A stretch of DNA of 59,800 nucleotides from Alicyclobacillus mali (GTDB taxonomy: Bacteria > Bacillota > Bacilli > Alicyclobacillales > Alicyclobacillaceae): the NCBI RefSeq assembly GCF_017329565.1, contig NZ_JAFMTT010000018.1; one strand, 5' to 3'. Numbering within the stretch: position 1 is the stretch's first letter; every line of letters starts with the position of its first letter. Positions 25,849 to 35,168 of this stretch are shown piece after piece. Below the pieces are notes generated by a model. It was not told the origin of the DNA. It ran no database searches and saw nothing but the letters and a program-made list of their open reading frames with translations. Position numbers and translations under genes: made by a program.

Positions 25849-26391
25849 TCATTGCTCCATCTGTTTCCCCAAGAACCCGGCGGCCGTTTCCGCCAACTTG
25901 ACCTCGGTCTCCCCCATCCGCACGCCCTCTTCGCGGGTGGCGAGGATGACCGCGCCAATCGGATCGCCCGCGGCGATGATGGGTGCGACGACGCGCGCGC
26001 CGAACCGCTCCGGGCGATCCCGCACGATGGCGTACTCCCCCGCCGTCGAATCGTGCACCGTCTTGCGATCTTCCATGGCCTGTTCGATGTCTTCGCTCAC
26101 AGGCTTGTCCAAAAACTCCTTCTTCGGCGCTCCCGACACGGCGATGATCACGTCCCGGTCCGCAATCATCGCGATGTGTCCCGTGTTTTCGGCGAGCGAA
26201 TCCGCATACTCCTTGGCAAAGTCCCCGAGTTCACCGATGGGCGAATACTTCTTCAGGATGACCTCGCCATCGCGGTCCACGAATATCTCTAAGGGATCGC
26301 CTTCGCGAATGCGCAACGTCCGTCGAATTTCCTTCGGAATCACAACGCGACCGAGATCATCAATTCTCCGCACGATGCCTGTGGCTTTCAA
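25849..26391 (-). CDS. spoVT: Stage V sporulation regulator SpoVT
   Basis: 180 residues. N-terminal AbrB-type swapped-hairpin DNA-binding domain (MKATGIVRRIDDLGRVVIPKE ... LRIREGDPLEIFVD) and a C-terminal GAF-like domain. Tunes sigma-G-dependent genes in the forespore. A sigma-G-type promoter lies 50-80 bases upstream. Position after mfd matches B. subtilis. Confidence 0.97.
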   Translation of the reverse strand: MKATGIVRRIDDLGRVVIPKEIRRTLRIREGDPLEIFVDRDGEVILKKYSPIGELGDFAKEYADSLAENTGHIAMIADRDVIIAVSGAPKKEFLDKPVSEDIEQAMEDRKTVHDSTAGEYAIVRDRPERFGARVVAPIIAAGDPIGAVILATREEGVRMGETEVKLAETAAGFLGKQMEQ

Positions 26392-26442
26392 AAAGATCCC
26401 TCACCCTCATGAAGTTTGGTGCAACGGAATCCGGCGTGACTG

Positions 26443-26473
26443 TATTATGCGACTCGTCCAGATCCTCTATGCA
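26443..26473 (-). promoter_or_regulatory. Sigma-G-type promoter of spoVT
   Basis: Minus strand TGCATA, 18 bases, CATAATA (consensus -35 TGAATA, -10 CATNNTA). The same layout precedes sspF. Confidence 0.6.
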
Positions 26474-26507
26474 CCAGCGAACCCATGAGGACTGAGCGCG
26501 GCGCGGC

Positions 26508-29500
26508 TCAGACGCCCACCTCTTCCTGCTGTTTGGATTGCCGCACCATCTCCAGGTAATCGGCCAAGAAGGCGATGAGCCTTCGGACGATCTCGTCTCC
26601 AGCCACGCCCTTGGTGCGGAACACCACAAAGATCATGCCGTTCGGCCGAGAGGTGACCTGCGCCTTGTGCTTGACCGCCATGGACAGGAGCTTCGGATAA
26701 TCGACCGGCGCGTGCTTCTCGTTCGGGAACCGCACGGTCGTGTCGGCTCCCTGCGTCGCGATGTGATCCGCGTGTGCGTGCATCGCGAGGCTTTTGAGCC
26801 TCGTCACGTCGAGCAGATTGCGCACCTCCTGCGGCGGATCGCCGTAGCGATCGATGAGCTCGTCCTCGAGATCGTCCGCCTCGGACACGGCCTGAATCGC
26901 CCGGAATCGCTTGTACATGGCCACCTTCTGCGACGGATCGGAAATATAGGTGTCTGGGATGTACGCTTCGACAGGCACATCGATGGTCGGTTCGACGGGC
27001 CTCTCCAGCTGCTCGCCGCGCAGCTCGCGGATGGCCTGCTGCAACATTTCCGTGTACATGTCGAAGCCCACCGAGTTGATGAAGCCGTGTTGCTCGGCCC
27101 CGAGCAAATTACCCGCGCCGCGGATGGACAGGTCGCGCATGGCGATCTTGAAGCCGCTGCCGAGTTCGGTGAACTCCTTGATGGCCGCCAGCCGCTTTTC
27201 CGCGACCTCCGACAGCACCTTGGCCGGTTGATAGGTGAAATATGCGTACGCAATCCGGTTGGATCGACCGACGCGGCCGCGCAGCTGATAGAGCTGAGAA
27301 AGGCCGAACTTGTCGGCGTCGTACACAATCAAGGTGTTCACGTTCGGAATGTCGAGCCCCGTCTCGATGATGGTGGTCGTGATGAGCACATCGTACTCCG
27401 CCTCAAGAAAGTCGAGCATCACGCGCTCGAGCTCCGCCTCGGCCATCTGACCGTGCGCCACGCTCACGCGGGCATCCGGCACGAGCGACTGCACGCGCTC
27501 GGCCATGCGGTGGATGGACTGGACGTCGTTGTAGACGAAGTACACCTGTCCGCCCCGGGCGAGTTCGCGCTCAATGGCCTCCTTGACAAGGCCCTCGTTG
27601 TACTCCACGACGTACGTCTGCACCGGAAACCGGTTCTCGGGCGGCGTCTCAATGATGGAGAGATCGCGCACGCCGAGCATGGACATGTGGAGCGTGCGCG
27701 GGATGGGCGTCGCGGTGAGCGTCAGACAATCCACGTTCGCGCGCAGTTGTTTCAGCTTCTCCTTGTGCGTCACGCCGAAGCGCTGCTCTTCGTCCACAAT
27801 CAGGAGCCCGAGGTCCTTGAACTGCACCGAGCTCTGCAGAAGCCGGTGCGTGCCAATGACGATGTCGATGGTCCCCTCCTTGAGTCCCTTCAGCACCTCC
27901 TGCGTCTCCTTGCGCGTGCGGAAGCGGCTCAGCATCTCGATTTTCACCGGGAAGCCGGCGAACCGCTCCTTGAACGTCTCGTAGTGCTGCTGCGCGAGGA
28001 CCGTCGTCGGCACCAACACCGCGACTTGTTTCCCATCCATCACCGCTTTGAACGCCGCGCGCATGGCGACCTCCGTCTTGCCGTAGCCCACGTCGCCGCA
28101 CAGGAGCCGATCCATCGGGCGCGCCTTCTCCATGTCCCGCTTGATCTCCGCGATGGCGCGAAGCTGATCCGGCGTCTCCTCGTACGGAAACATGTTCTCG
28201 AAGTCCGCCTGCCAGGGCGTGTCGGGCGAGAACGCGTGGCCAGGCGTCGCTTCGCGCTTCGCGTAGAGCTTCAGGAGATCCCCGGCGATGTCGCGCACCG
28301 ACTTCTTGACGCGGTTCTTCGTCTTCTGCCATTCGCTCGATCCCAGGCTGTGCAGCTTTGGCTCCCGTTCGCCCGAGCCAATGTAACGCTGGATTTGATC
28401 AATCTGATCCACGGGCACGTACAGGCTGTCGCCACCCGCGTAGCTCAGGTACAGGTAGTCGTTGCGGCGCCCCTCCACCTCGAGCGTCTTGATGCCCATG
28501 TAGCGGCCGATGCCGTGATTCACGTGCACGACGTAGTCGCCGACATTCAGCTCCTGGTAGCTCTTGATCCGCTCCGCATCCGAGACCTGCGCGCGCGTCT
28601 GGCGGTGCCTGCGCTTTGCCGTGAACACCTCGGTCTCGACGATCACGGCCATGCGGTGCATCGGCAATTCGAACCCGCTCGACAGGTTGGCGACGACAAT
28701 TTGCGGCACCTTGGACCCCGGTGTAAACACCTCCACCTGGTCCGCCTGAATGCGGTAGTCGTCCAGGACGCGCGCCAGGTGATCCGCACGCTCCTTGGTC
28801 GCCGCCGCAAATATCACCTGCGTGTGCGCCTTCTCCCAACGCGCGAGCTCCTGCTTCAACACGTTCATCTGCCCATGGAAATTCTGCATGCTGCGCGCCG
28901 AGATGTTGAGCACCTGCTGATACCGCTGGCTTCCCCGCGTGTGGGCGAACGTGGAAAAATGCACCTTGGCCCGGTTCAACTCCTGGAACTTCGCCTCATA
29001 GTGAAGGGCATCCACCGTGCCCGAGAGCACCTCGCCCCGCATGATGGCGCCCGACAGCCACTCGCGAAACTCCTTTTCGAGCACGTCGGCGCGCTCCAGG
29101 ATGCGAGCCGTCTCGTCGAAGCAGACGAATGCGGGCTGCGGGACGTGATCGAACAGCGTGTCCGCGTGATCCGGGAACAGAAGCTGATACCGGGCGAGAC
29201 CAGCGAACGCCTGGCCATCGCGGAGTTTCCGGATATCCGCGGAGATGGCCTGTTCCAGCCGATCGCGAAGCGTCGCATCCGTCACCGTCTTCAGCCTGGC
29301 ATCCAGGCGCATCTGAAGTTCATCTGCCACCTTGTCCGCAACGGGTTGCGGAAGCATCAAATCGAACGCCGGGCCAAACGACACGCGATCCCGCTTGTCC
29401 TGGGATCGCTGCGTGGCGGGATCGAACGTGCGGATGGAGTCAATGTCGGTGTCGAACCACTCGATGCGGTACGGGAGATCATGGCCCAGCGGGAAGACGT

Positions 29501-30056
29501 CGAGGATGCCGCCGCGCACGCTGAACTGGCCGCGGCTCTCGACGAGATTGACCCGCTCGTAGCCGCCGCGCACAAGCTGAGCCACCACATCGTCGATGGG
29601 CTTGGTCTCCCCTACCGCGAGGTTCACCAGCGAGTGTAGAAAGTGGTGCCTTTTTGTCACCGGTTGCCAGGCCGCGAGAAGCGTGGTGACCACGACGACA
29701 GGGCCCTCCTGCGCGAGGGCCTCAAGCACGTGCAGCCGATCCGCCAGGACATCCGACGACGACGCCAGGTAGTCGACGAGCGCGTTGTCTCGCTCCGGAT
29801 ACAGATAGACCCGCGCGTCCGGCAGATACTCCTTCAAATCTTCCCAGACGGTCTGGGCGTGACTGGCTGTGTGCGTCACCACAATCATCGACTCTGGGAG
29901 ACGGCGATTGCGCAGCTGGTACAAGGCCGCCATCACGAGCTGCCGCCCGGCGCCGGTCACGCCCGTGATGAGCATGTCGTTTCGGCGCGGCCCCATCCCA
30001 TCCGCCAATGACGAAAGCGCCCCGTCCGCGGCCATGAGTTCGACGAGACCCTTCAC
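26508..30056 (-). CDS. mfd: Transcription-repair coupling factor Mfd
   Basis: 1182 residues (B. subtilis 1177). Removes RNA polymerase stalled at lesions and recruits UvrA. Domain order: UvrB-like region at the N-terminus, RNA polymerase-interacting domain (YVVHVNHGIGRYMG), then the RecG-like translocase with Walker A CGDVGYGKTE, DEEQRFGVTHKEKLK, TATPIPRTLHMS and the RGRVGRS motif, and the TRCF C-terminal domain. Start: the GTG at 30056, with GGGAGGGG 7-8 bases upstream; the ATG at 30080 lacks this. Cotranscribed after fin, from which it is separated by about 35 bases. Confidence 0.97.
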   Translation of the reverse strand: MKGLVELMAADGALSSLADGMGPRRNDMLITGVTGAGRQLVMAALYQLRNRRLPESMIVVTHTASHAQTVWEDLKEYLPDARVYLYPERDNALVDYLASSSDVLADRLHVLEALAQEGPVVVVTTLLAAWQPVTKRHHFLHSLVNLAVGETKPIDDVVAQLVRGGYERVNLVESRGQFSVRGGILDVFPLGHDLPYRIEWFDTDIDSIRTFDPATQRSQDKRDRVSFGPAFDLMLPQPVADKVADELQMRLDARLKTVTDATLRDRLEQAISADIRKLRDGQAFAGLARYQLLFPDHADTLFDHVPQPAFVCFDETARILERADVLEKEFREWLSGAIMRGEVLSGTVDALHYEAKFQELNRAKVHFSTFAHTRGSQRYQQVLNISARSMQNFHGQMNVLKQELARWEKAHTQVIFAAATKERADHLARVLDDYRIQADQVEVFTPGSKVPQIVVANLSSGFELPMHRMAVIVETEVFTAKRRHRQTRAQVSDAERIKSYQELNVGDYVVHVNHGIGRYMGIKTLEVEGRRNDYLYLSYAGGDSLYVPVDQIDQIQRYIGSGEREPKLHSLGSSEWQKTKNRVKKSVRDIAGDLLKLYAKREATPGHAFSPDTPWQADFENMFPYEETPDQLRAIAEIKRDMEKARPMDRLLCGDVGYGKTEVAMRAAFKAVMDGKQVAVLVPTTVLAQQHYETFKERFAGFPVKIEMLSRFRTRKETQEVLKGLKEGTIDIVIGTHRLLQSSVQFKDLGLLIVDEEQRFGVTHKEKLKQLRANVDCLTLTATPIPRTLHMSMLGVRDLSIIETPPENRFPVQTYVVEYNEGLVKEAIERELARGGQVYFVYNDVQSIHRMAERVQSLVPDARVSVAHGQMAEAELERVMLDFLEAEYDVLITTTIIETGLDIPNVNTLIVYDADKFGLSQLYQLRGRVGRSNRIAYAYFTYQPAKVLSEVAEKRLAAIKEFTELGSGFKIAMRDLSIRGAGNLLGAEQHGFINSVGFDMYTEMLQQAIRELRGEQLERPVEPTIDVPVEAYIPDTYISDPSQKVAMYKRFRAIQAVSEADDLEDELIDRYGDPPQEVRNLLDVTRLKSLAMHAHADHIATQGADTTVRFPNEKHAPVDYPKLLSMAVKHKAQVTSRPNGMIFVVFRTKGVAGDEIVRRLIAFLADYLEMVRQSKQQEEVGV

Positions 30057-30090
30057 CTTTTCCCCTCCCAGCTCACGCATGTACCTGGAT

Positions 30091-30330
30091 TTATTGTATG
30101 ATACTTCCTTCCAAGAGCAACTCAGGATGCATCGCGACGGCCTGCTCGCAGGCGTCGCAAACGGTCTGGATCTCAAACTGATTGTCGCGTGGGCGGATGA
30201 CGTCCCACTGGTGATCCGGCTCGAGATGGTGCAAACCGAGCCGCTCCATCGCATCGCCGAGCGACCAGTGCGGTGCCTCCACCGCCCCAATTTTCTGTCT
30301 GCAATAGCGGCAGACGTATTCGAAGCGCAT
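30091..30330 (-). CDS. fin: Anti-sigma-F factor Fin
   Basis: 79 residues. Two CxxC pairs (CRYCRQKIG near the start, CDACEQA near the end) form the zinc-ribbon-like core of Fin (YabK), which inhibits sigma-F and helps the switch to sigma-G in the forespore. Gene order pth-fin-mfd is as in B. subtilis. A forespore-type promoter lies 45-75 bases upstream. Confidence 0.92.
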   Translation of the reverse strand: MRFEYVCRYCRQKIGAVEAPHWSLGDAMERLGLHHLEPDHQWDVIRPRDNQFEIQTVCDACEQAVAMHPELLLEGSIIQ

Positions 30331-30374
30331 CGGGATCGCCCCTTTGTCAGACGAATGTCAGACAGGTCTCCCCT

Positions 30375-30404
30375 TAGTATGGAGAGACGATGCGCGTCCC
30401 ATAC
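30375..30404 (-). promoter_or_regulatory. Forespore (sigma-F/G) promoter of fin
   Basis: Minus strand GTATG, 18 bases, CATACTA. The -10 is the sigma-G consensus; fin is transcribed by forespore sigma factors in B. subtilis. Confidence 0.6.
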
Positions 30405-30423
30405 CTCCGCCGCTCGCGGCGGC

Positions 30424-30999
30424 TCAGGCCCTGGCCGCCGCGTTGTAGCGCGTCATGGCTTCGGCAAAGCCGCGCTCGACGGCGAACAGCGCGGCTTCCG
30501 CGGCCGTCTCGAGCGCTTGGCGGACGTGTGGCTCTTCCTCTCGCGAAAACGCTCCCAGAACGTACGGCACGATCGGCGCTCCTTTCGGCGGCCGGCCGAT
30601 GCCGATGCGGACGCGCCCAAACTTCTCCGTGCCGAGCGAATCAATGATGGACTTGATCCCGTTGTGCCCCCCGGCCGACCCCTGCGCTTTCAGGCGCACG
30701 ACGCCCGGCGGGAAGTCCATATCGTCGTACAGAACCATCAGGTCCTGGGCCGGATCGACCCGATAGTAGCGGACGATCTCGCCCACGCAAAGGCCGCTTA
30801 CGTTCATATACGTGTGCGGCTTCACCAGCAGAACCTTTTCGCCCGCGTGGCGCGCGTCGCCGACGAGCGCATGGAAGTCGGCCTGATCCACGCGCGCCGC
30901 GAGTTTCTCCGCCAAGATGTCGATGGCCATGAACCCGGCGTTGTGCCGGGTGCGCTCGTACTCGCGCCCCGGATTTCCGAGCCCCACGATGACTTTCAA
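30424..30999 (-). CDS. pth: Peptidyl-tRNA hydrolase
   Basis: 191 residues. Releases peptide from prematurely dropped peptidyl-tRNA. Signatures: GLGNPGREYERTRHNAGF with the catalytic His, KPHTYMNVSG, YDDMDFPPG and GSAGGHNGIKSI. It follows prs by 13 bases and is co-transcribed; the ctc gene (ribosomal protein L25) that lies between them in B. subtilis is missing. A GC-rich hairpin overlaps the stop. Confidence 0.97.
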   Translation of the reverse strand: MKVIVGLGNPGREYERTRHNAGFMAIDILAEKLAARVDQADFHALVGDARHAGEKVLLVKPHTYMNVSGLCVGEIVRYYRVDPAQDLMVLYDDMDFPPGVVRLKAQGSAGGHNGIKSIIDSLGTEKFGRVRIGIGRPPKGAPIVPYVLGAFSREEEPHVRQALETAAEAALFAVERGFAEAMTRYNAAARA

Positions 31000-31012
31000 G
31001 GTCCGTCTCTCC

Positions 31013-31957
31013 TCAGTCGAACAGCTGGCTCACGGAGCGCTGCGTGTGCACGCGAATGATGGCCTCCGCGATGAGTTCCGCCACCGACAGCACCTTGATT
31101 TTGTCGATCCGCTTGTGTTCGGGCAGCGCAATGGTGTTGGTGACGACCACCTCTTCGACGGCGGAATCCCGCAGGCGCTCCACGCCTTGGCCCGAGAGCA
31201 CGGGATGAATGCAGCACGCGTACACCCCGCGCGCGCCTCGCTTCAAAAGCTCCGCCGCGCCCGCGGTGATGGTCCCGGCCGTGTCGATCATGTCGTCAAT
31301 CAGGATGGCCGTCTTGCCCTCAATGTCGCCGATGATGTTCATCACCTGCGCCACGTTCGCGTCCGGCCGCCGCTTGTCGATGATGGCGAGCGGGGCGCCC
31401 AGGCGCTCCGCAAACGCGCGCGCCCTGGTGACGCCGCCCATGTCGGGCGAGACCACCACGGGGTTGTCAATTTGCTTGTCCAGAAAGTAATCCGCCAGGA
31501 TGGGCATGCCGATGAGGTGATCCACCGGGATGTCGAAGAAGCCCTGAATCTGGCCGGCGTGCAGGTCCATCGAGATGACACGGCTCGCGCCGGCCGTCTG
31601 CAACAGATTGGCGACGAGCTTCGCCGTGATGGGATCGCGCGCACGGGCTTTGCGATCCTGCCGCGCGTATCCATAGTACGGGAGCACGACGTTGATGGTG
31701 CGCGCCGAAGCGCGCTTGACCGCGTCCATCAGGATGAGGAGTTCCATGAGGTGCTCGTTCACCGGCTGGCTCGTGGGTTGAATGATGAACACGTTTGCGC
31801 CGCGCACGCTTTCGCCCAGGCGGATGCGGACCTCGCCGTCCGAAAACCGCCCGACTTGGCAGTCCGCCAGCGGGACCCCGATGTAGTCGGCAATCTCCTG
31901 CGCCAATGCGGGATTGGCATTTCCCGTGACGAGCTTCAAGTCGGCGTCAATGGCCAC
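31013..31957 (-). CDS. prs: Ribose-phosphate pyrophosphokinase (PRPP synthetase)
   Basis: Makes PRPP from ribose 5-phosphate and ATP. 314 residues from the GTG at 31957 (GGGCGGG upstream); it overlaps glmU by about 11 bases. Motifs: VGRFSDGEVRIRLGESVRG, YGYARQDRKARARDPITAKL and the PRPP site AILIDDMIDTAGTI. Confidence 0.96.
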   Translation of the reverse strand: MAIDADLKLVTGNANPALAQEIADYIGVPLADCQVGRFSDGEVRIRLGESVRGANVFIIQPTSQPVNEHLMELLILMDAVKRASARTINVVLPYYGYARQDRKARARDPITAKLVANLLQTAGASRVISMDLHAGQIQGFFDIPVDHLIGMPILADYFLDKQIDNPVVVSPDMGGVTRARAFAERLGAPLAIIDKRRPDANVAQVMNIIGDIEGKTAILIDDMIDTAGTITAGAAELLKRGARGVYACCIHPVLSGQGVERLRDSAVEEVVVTNTIALPEHKRIDKIKVLSVAELIAEAIIRVHTQRSVSQLFD

Positions 31958-33359
31958 AATGGTTCCCGCCCTTCTCCGGATTCCGATTCTGCCTGCGGGC
32001 CTTCCACGCCCGGACGTAATTCGGCTTGGTGGTCTGCGGCGCGCGGCCAATGGCGAAGCCGTCGTCGCCGACGTCGTCCGTCACCGTCGTTCCCGCGACG
32101 ACGTACGCGCCCTTGCCGATGGTCACCGGCGCAATCAGGTTCACGTTTGAGCCGATGAAGCTGTCGTCACCTACAACCGTCCGGTGCTTCCGCTCGCCGT
32201 CATAGTTCACGGTGATGGCCCCGCACCCGACGTTGACGTTGCGGCCGATCTCGGCGTCTCCCACGTATGCCAGGTGACTCACCTTGGTGTCATCGCCGAT
32301 GCGGCTGTTTTTCACCTCGACGAAGTCGCCGATCTTCACCCGCTGCCCAATCTCCGCGCCCGGGCGCAGGTAGGCGAACGGCCCCACCTCGGCATTTTCG
32401 CCGATCACGGCCTCGACCGCCACCGTGTACTGGACGCGCGCGCCTTCCCGCACGACCGTGTCCACCAGCCGCGTGTGCGGTCCGATGACTGTTCCCGACG
32501 ATATTCGCGTGCGGCCCGCGAGCATGGTGCCGGGGAGCAAGGTGACGTCCGGCGCGAGTTCCACCTCTGCCTCGATGTAGGTAGAGCCGGGATCCACCAC
32601 CGTGACCCCTTCCATCATCCAGCGCGTCAGAATGCGCTGCCTGCAGATGGCCTCCACGCGCGCCAGTTCCACGCGGTTGTTCACGCTCGCAATTTCGTCC
32701 TCGTCCTCCGCGATGTGCGCGATGACGCGCTCGCCTCGGCGGGACAGGATGAGCGCCGTGTCTGTCAGGTAATATTCCCCCTGCGCGTTGTCGTTCTTGA
32801 CCTCGCGAAGGGCCTCTTCCAGCGCGTCGCGCCGAAACGCGTAGATGCCCGTGTTGATGAGCCTGTGCGCGCGCTCTTCCGGCGTCGCGTCCTTCTCCTC
32901 GACGATGCGCTCCACCTGGCCGCGAGGGTCCAGAAAGACGCGGCCCAAGCCCTTCGGATTCGTCACTTCCGCCGCAAGCACGACACAGGCTGCGCGGTTC
33001 TCCTCGCGCAGCCGCATCAGGTGCACAATGGTCTCCGGCCGAATGAGCGGTGCGTCGCCATACAGCACGACAACCGTCTCTGTATCGGAAGTGATGAGCG
33101 GCAGCGCCGCTCGCACAGCGTCTGCCGTACCGAGCTGCTGCTCCTGAACCGCAACCTGTGCGCGCCCTTGAATGGACGCTTCCACCTGTTCCCGATGCTG
33201 TCCAACCACGACGACGACATGGTCCATCCGCGCGTCGTGGAGGCTATCCAGAAGGTGATGAATCATCGGCTTGCCGCATACCGGGTGCAACACCTTGTGT
33301 GTCTCTGATTTCATGCGTGTGCCGTGCCCCGCGGCCAGCACGACAGCGGTTTGCGCCAT
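31947..33359 (-). CDS. glmU: GlmU, bifunctional UDP-GlcNAc pyrophosphorylase / GlcN-1-P acetyltransferase
   Basis: 470 residues. Makes UDP-GlcNAc for peptidoglycan and wall polymers. The N-terminal uridyltransferase shows LAAGHGTRMKS and LYGDAPLI; the C-terminal left-handed beta-helix is seen as hexapeptide repeats (GTVIGPHTRLVDTV, IGENAEVGPFAYLRPGAEI, IGRNVNVGCGAITVNYDG). The ATG at 33359 has GGAGGAG 6-7 bases upstream. Own promoter (33416-33444) behind the spoVG terminator. Confidence 0.97.
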   Translation of the reverse strand: MAQTAVVLAAGHGTRMKSETHKVLHPVCGKPMIHHLLDSLHDARMDHVVVVVGQHREQVEASIQGRAQVAVQEQQLGTADAVRAALPLITSDTETVVVLYGDAPLIRPETIVHLMRLREENRAACVVLAAEVTNPKGLGRVFLDPRGQVERIVEEKDATPEERAHRLINTGIYAFRRDALEEALREVKNDNAQGEYYLTDTALILSRRGERVIAHIAEDEDEIASVNNRVELARVEAICRQRILTRWMMEGVTVVDPGSTYIEAEVELAPDVTLLPGTMLAGRTRISSGTVIGPHTRLVDTVVREGARVQYTVAVEAVIGENAEVGPFAYLRPGAEIGQRVKIGDFVEVKNSRIGDDTKVSHLAYVGDAEIGRNVNVGCGAITVNYDGERKHRTVVGDDSFIGSNVNLIAPVTIGKGAYVVAGTTVTDDVGDDGFAIGRAPQTTKPNYVRAWKARRQNRNPEKGGNHCGH

Positions 33360-33415
33360 GCAATATCTCCTCCGAGCGCGCCATGTGTGCGCTCCCACAA
33401 ATCTTGTCGCCACAA

Positions 33416-33444
33416 AGTGTACCCGATGGGGGGGTGCATTTCAA
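33416..33444 (-). promoter_or_regulatory. Sigma-A promoter of glmU-prs-pth
   Basis: Minus strand TTGAAA, 17 bases, TACACT; about 60 bases before the glmU ATG. Confidence 0.6.
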
Positions 33445-33464
33445 TTTCGCGGCCGCGCGATCAC

Positions 33465-33491
33465 AAAAAAGCCCTGACTTTCGCCAGGGAC
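33465..33491 (-). terminator. spoVG terminator
   Basis: Short stem CCCTG / CAGGG with an 8-base loop and a clear T6 on the minus strand. Confidence 0.7.
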
Positions 33492-33505
33492 TTTTCACAC
33501 AAGCT

Positions 33506-33805
33506 TCACATGGCCGAGTCGCGAATCGGCGGGGAGTTTTCAACCTCTGCCTCCTGCGCGCGATAATACGCGGCGAGGACCGCCTCCTGGATCTTCTGGC
33601 GCGTGGACGACGAAATCGGATGCGCGATGTCCCGAAACTCTCCGTCCGGCGTTTTCTTGCTCGGCATCGCGACAAACATGCCGTTATTGCCATCGATCAC
33701 GCGGATGTCGTGGACGACGAACTCGCTGTCGATGGTAATGGACGCGATCGCCTTCATGCGGCCTTCACTCGCCACCCGGCGAAGCCTTACATCGGTGATC
33801 TGCAC
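33506..33805 (-). CDS. spoVG: SpoVG, RNA/DNA-binding regulator
   Basis: 99 residues from the GTG at 33805, giving QITDVRLRRVASEGRMKAIAS, the same register as known SpoVG starts; AGGGTGG lies 8 bases upstream. GTGs at 33814 and 33817 are less well placed. Conserved core: VVHDIRVIDGNNGMFVAMPSK and GEFRDIAHPI. Involved in septation and in virulence or stress control in other Firmicutes. Confidence 0.95.
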   Translation of the reverse strand: MQITDVRLRRVASEGRMKAIASITIDSEFVVHDIRVIDGNNGMFVAMPSKKTPDGEFRDIAHPISSSTRQKIQEAVLAAYYRAQEAEVENSPPIRDSAM

Positions 33806-33857
33806 CCTCTTCACCACCCTGATGTCGCGAATTGGTCACATCTGTCTTGCACGACCA

Positions 33858-33885
33858 ATTCAACATCCGGGTGGCAAACTCCTGC
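33858..33885 (-). promoter_or_regulatory. Sigma-H-type promoter of spoVG
   Basis: Minus strand GCAGGAGTT, 12 bases, GTTGAAT. The sigma-H consensus is RNAGGAWWW-N11/12-RNNGAAT, so only one position deviates. B. subtilis spoVG is the classic sigma-H gene. Confidence 0.7.
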
Positions 33886-33942
33886 AGCGATCGTCATCAT
33901 TTTTTCAAAAATTCGACCTCGTTCTCCGTTTTCCGCCTCGGC

Positions 33943-34317
33943 TCACCCGAGAAACGCGACGAGCTCGATCTCGACCTTGGCCCCGCGGGGCAGCGCGGCC
34001 ACCTGCACGGTGGAACGAGCGGGCTTGTGATCGCCGAAAAACGCCTCGCACGCCTCGTTGACCACCTGGAACTCGGCGAGATCCGTCATGAAGATGGTCG
34101 CTTTCACCACCTGGTTGCGCCGCGCGCCCGCAGCCGTGAGCACCCCGTCGAGGTTGCGGAACACCTGCTCCACCTGCTCCTTCACGCCGCCCTGGACCAT
34201 CTCGCCCTCGGGCGTGAGAGGAATTTGGCCGGAGGTGTAGACGAATCGGTCCACCTGGACCGCCTGCGAATACGGGCCGATGGCCTTCGGCGCCTGATCC
34301 GTGTGAATGATCTGCAT
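33943..34317 (-). CDS. ridA: Rid-family enamine/imine deaminase (YabJ)
   Basis: 124 residues. Hydrolyses reactive enamines from PLP enzymes such as threonine dehydratase. Signatures: GPYSQAVQVDRFVYTSGQIPL and the Arg in KPARSTVQVAALPRGAKVEIE. GAGGAGG lies before the ATG at 34317; 13 bases after purR, as in the B. subtilis purR-yabJ pair. Confidence 0.95.
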   Translation of the reverse strand: MQIIHTDQAPKAIGPYSQAVQVDRFVYTSGQIPLTPEGEMVQGGVKEQVEQVFRNLDGVLTAAGARRNQVVKATIFMTDLAEFQVVNEACEAFFGDHKPARSTVQVAALPRGAKVEIELVAFLG

Positions 34318-34330
34318 CAACAAGACCTCC

Positions 34331-35158
34331 TCAGTCGACATGCGAGGCGCGGCGCTCCAGCGCGCCGAGATTCGGTCGGACGTCAAAGCCGCCCTCGCGC
34401 ACGGGGCCAACTTCGAGCAGGGCCACGTAGTCGGCGACCATCTTCTGCGCGGGCTGCGACGTGGCCATGAACACCGCCGTGCCGCAGACCTCGCCCCCAA
34501 ACTCGCCGATAAGCTCGGCCACCGCCCGGGCCGTGGCACCCGCGCGCATGAAGTCGTCCACGATGAGTGCCCGCGCGCCCCTCGGGACGAGCCGGGTGCT
34601 CAGAGACATTGTCTGGATGCGCTTCGCCGATCCGGACACATAGTGCGTCGTGAGCGACGCGCCCTCTGTCACACGCTGCTCGCGCCGGACGATGGCGAGC
34701 GGCGCATGCAAGTACCGCGCGGCGCTCGCGGCGAGCGGGATGCCCTTCGTCTCGACGGTCACCACCACCTCGACGCCCGCGTGGGCGAATCGGCTCGCCA
34801 CCATAGCGCCCGCCGTGTCGATCACGTCCGGATCGCCCAGCACATCCGACGCGTACAGGAACTCGCCGGCGATGACGCGATCGGGCGAGGCGAGCCGACG
34901 CGCGACGGCCCACAGAAAGGCCTCGGCGCGGTCGCGGGCGACCTGGGGCACAAAGCGCACGCCGCCCTGCGCGCCGACAAGCGTCTCCACGCGGCCCGAA
35001 CCATCTTCGGCGAGCACTTCGCGGACCAGCTGCACGTCCTCGCTCAGCGTGGACTTGGCCGCGCCCCACGCGTCGGCGAGCGCAGAGATGCTGATGGGCG
35101 CCATGGGGCGCTCCACGAGCCGGCGAGTCAGGCGGATGATTCGTTCATGCCGCTGCAT
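34331..35158 (-). CDS. purR: Purine operon repressor PurR
   Basis: 275 residues from the ATG at 35158 (GGAGG upstream). N-terminal winged helix (RRLVERPMAPISISALADAW), then a phosphoribosyltransferase-like effector domain with the PRPP motif ALIVDDFMRAGATARAV. Represses purine genes; PRPP relieves binding. In an ispE-purR-ridA unit. Confidence 0.95.
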   Translation of the reverse strand: MQRHERIIRLTRRLVERPMAPISISALADAWGAAKSTLSEDVQLVREVLAEDGSGRVETLVGAQGGVRFVPQVARDRAEAFLWAVARRLASPDRVIAGEFLYASDVLGDPDVIDTAGAMVASRFAHAGVEVVVTVETKGIPLAASAARYLHAPLAIVRREQRVTEGASLTTHYVSGSAKRIQTMSLSTRLVPRGARALIVDDFMRAGATARAVAELIGEFGGEVCGTAVFMATSQPAQKMVADYVALLEVGPVREGGFDVRPNLGALERRASHVD

Positions 35159-35168
35159 GGCTCGCCTC

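Noticed and set aside
26538..29639. Plus-strand frame of about 1030 codons opposite mfd
   Set aside because: Antisense shadow of mfd; no protein-like features.
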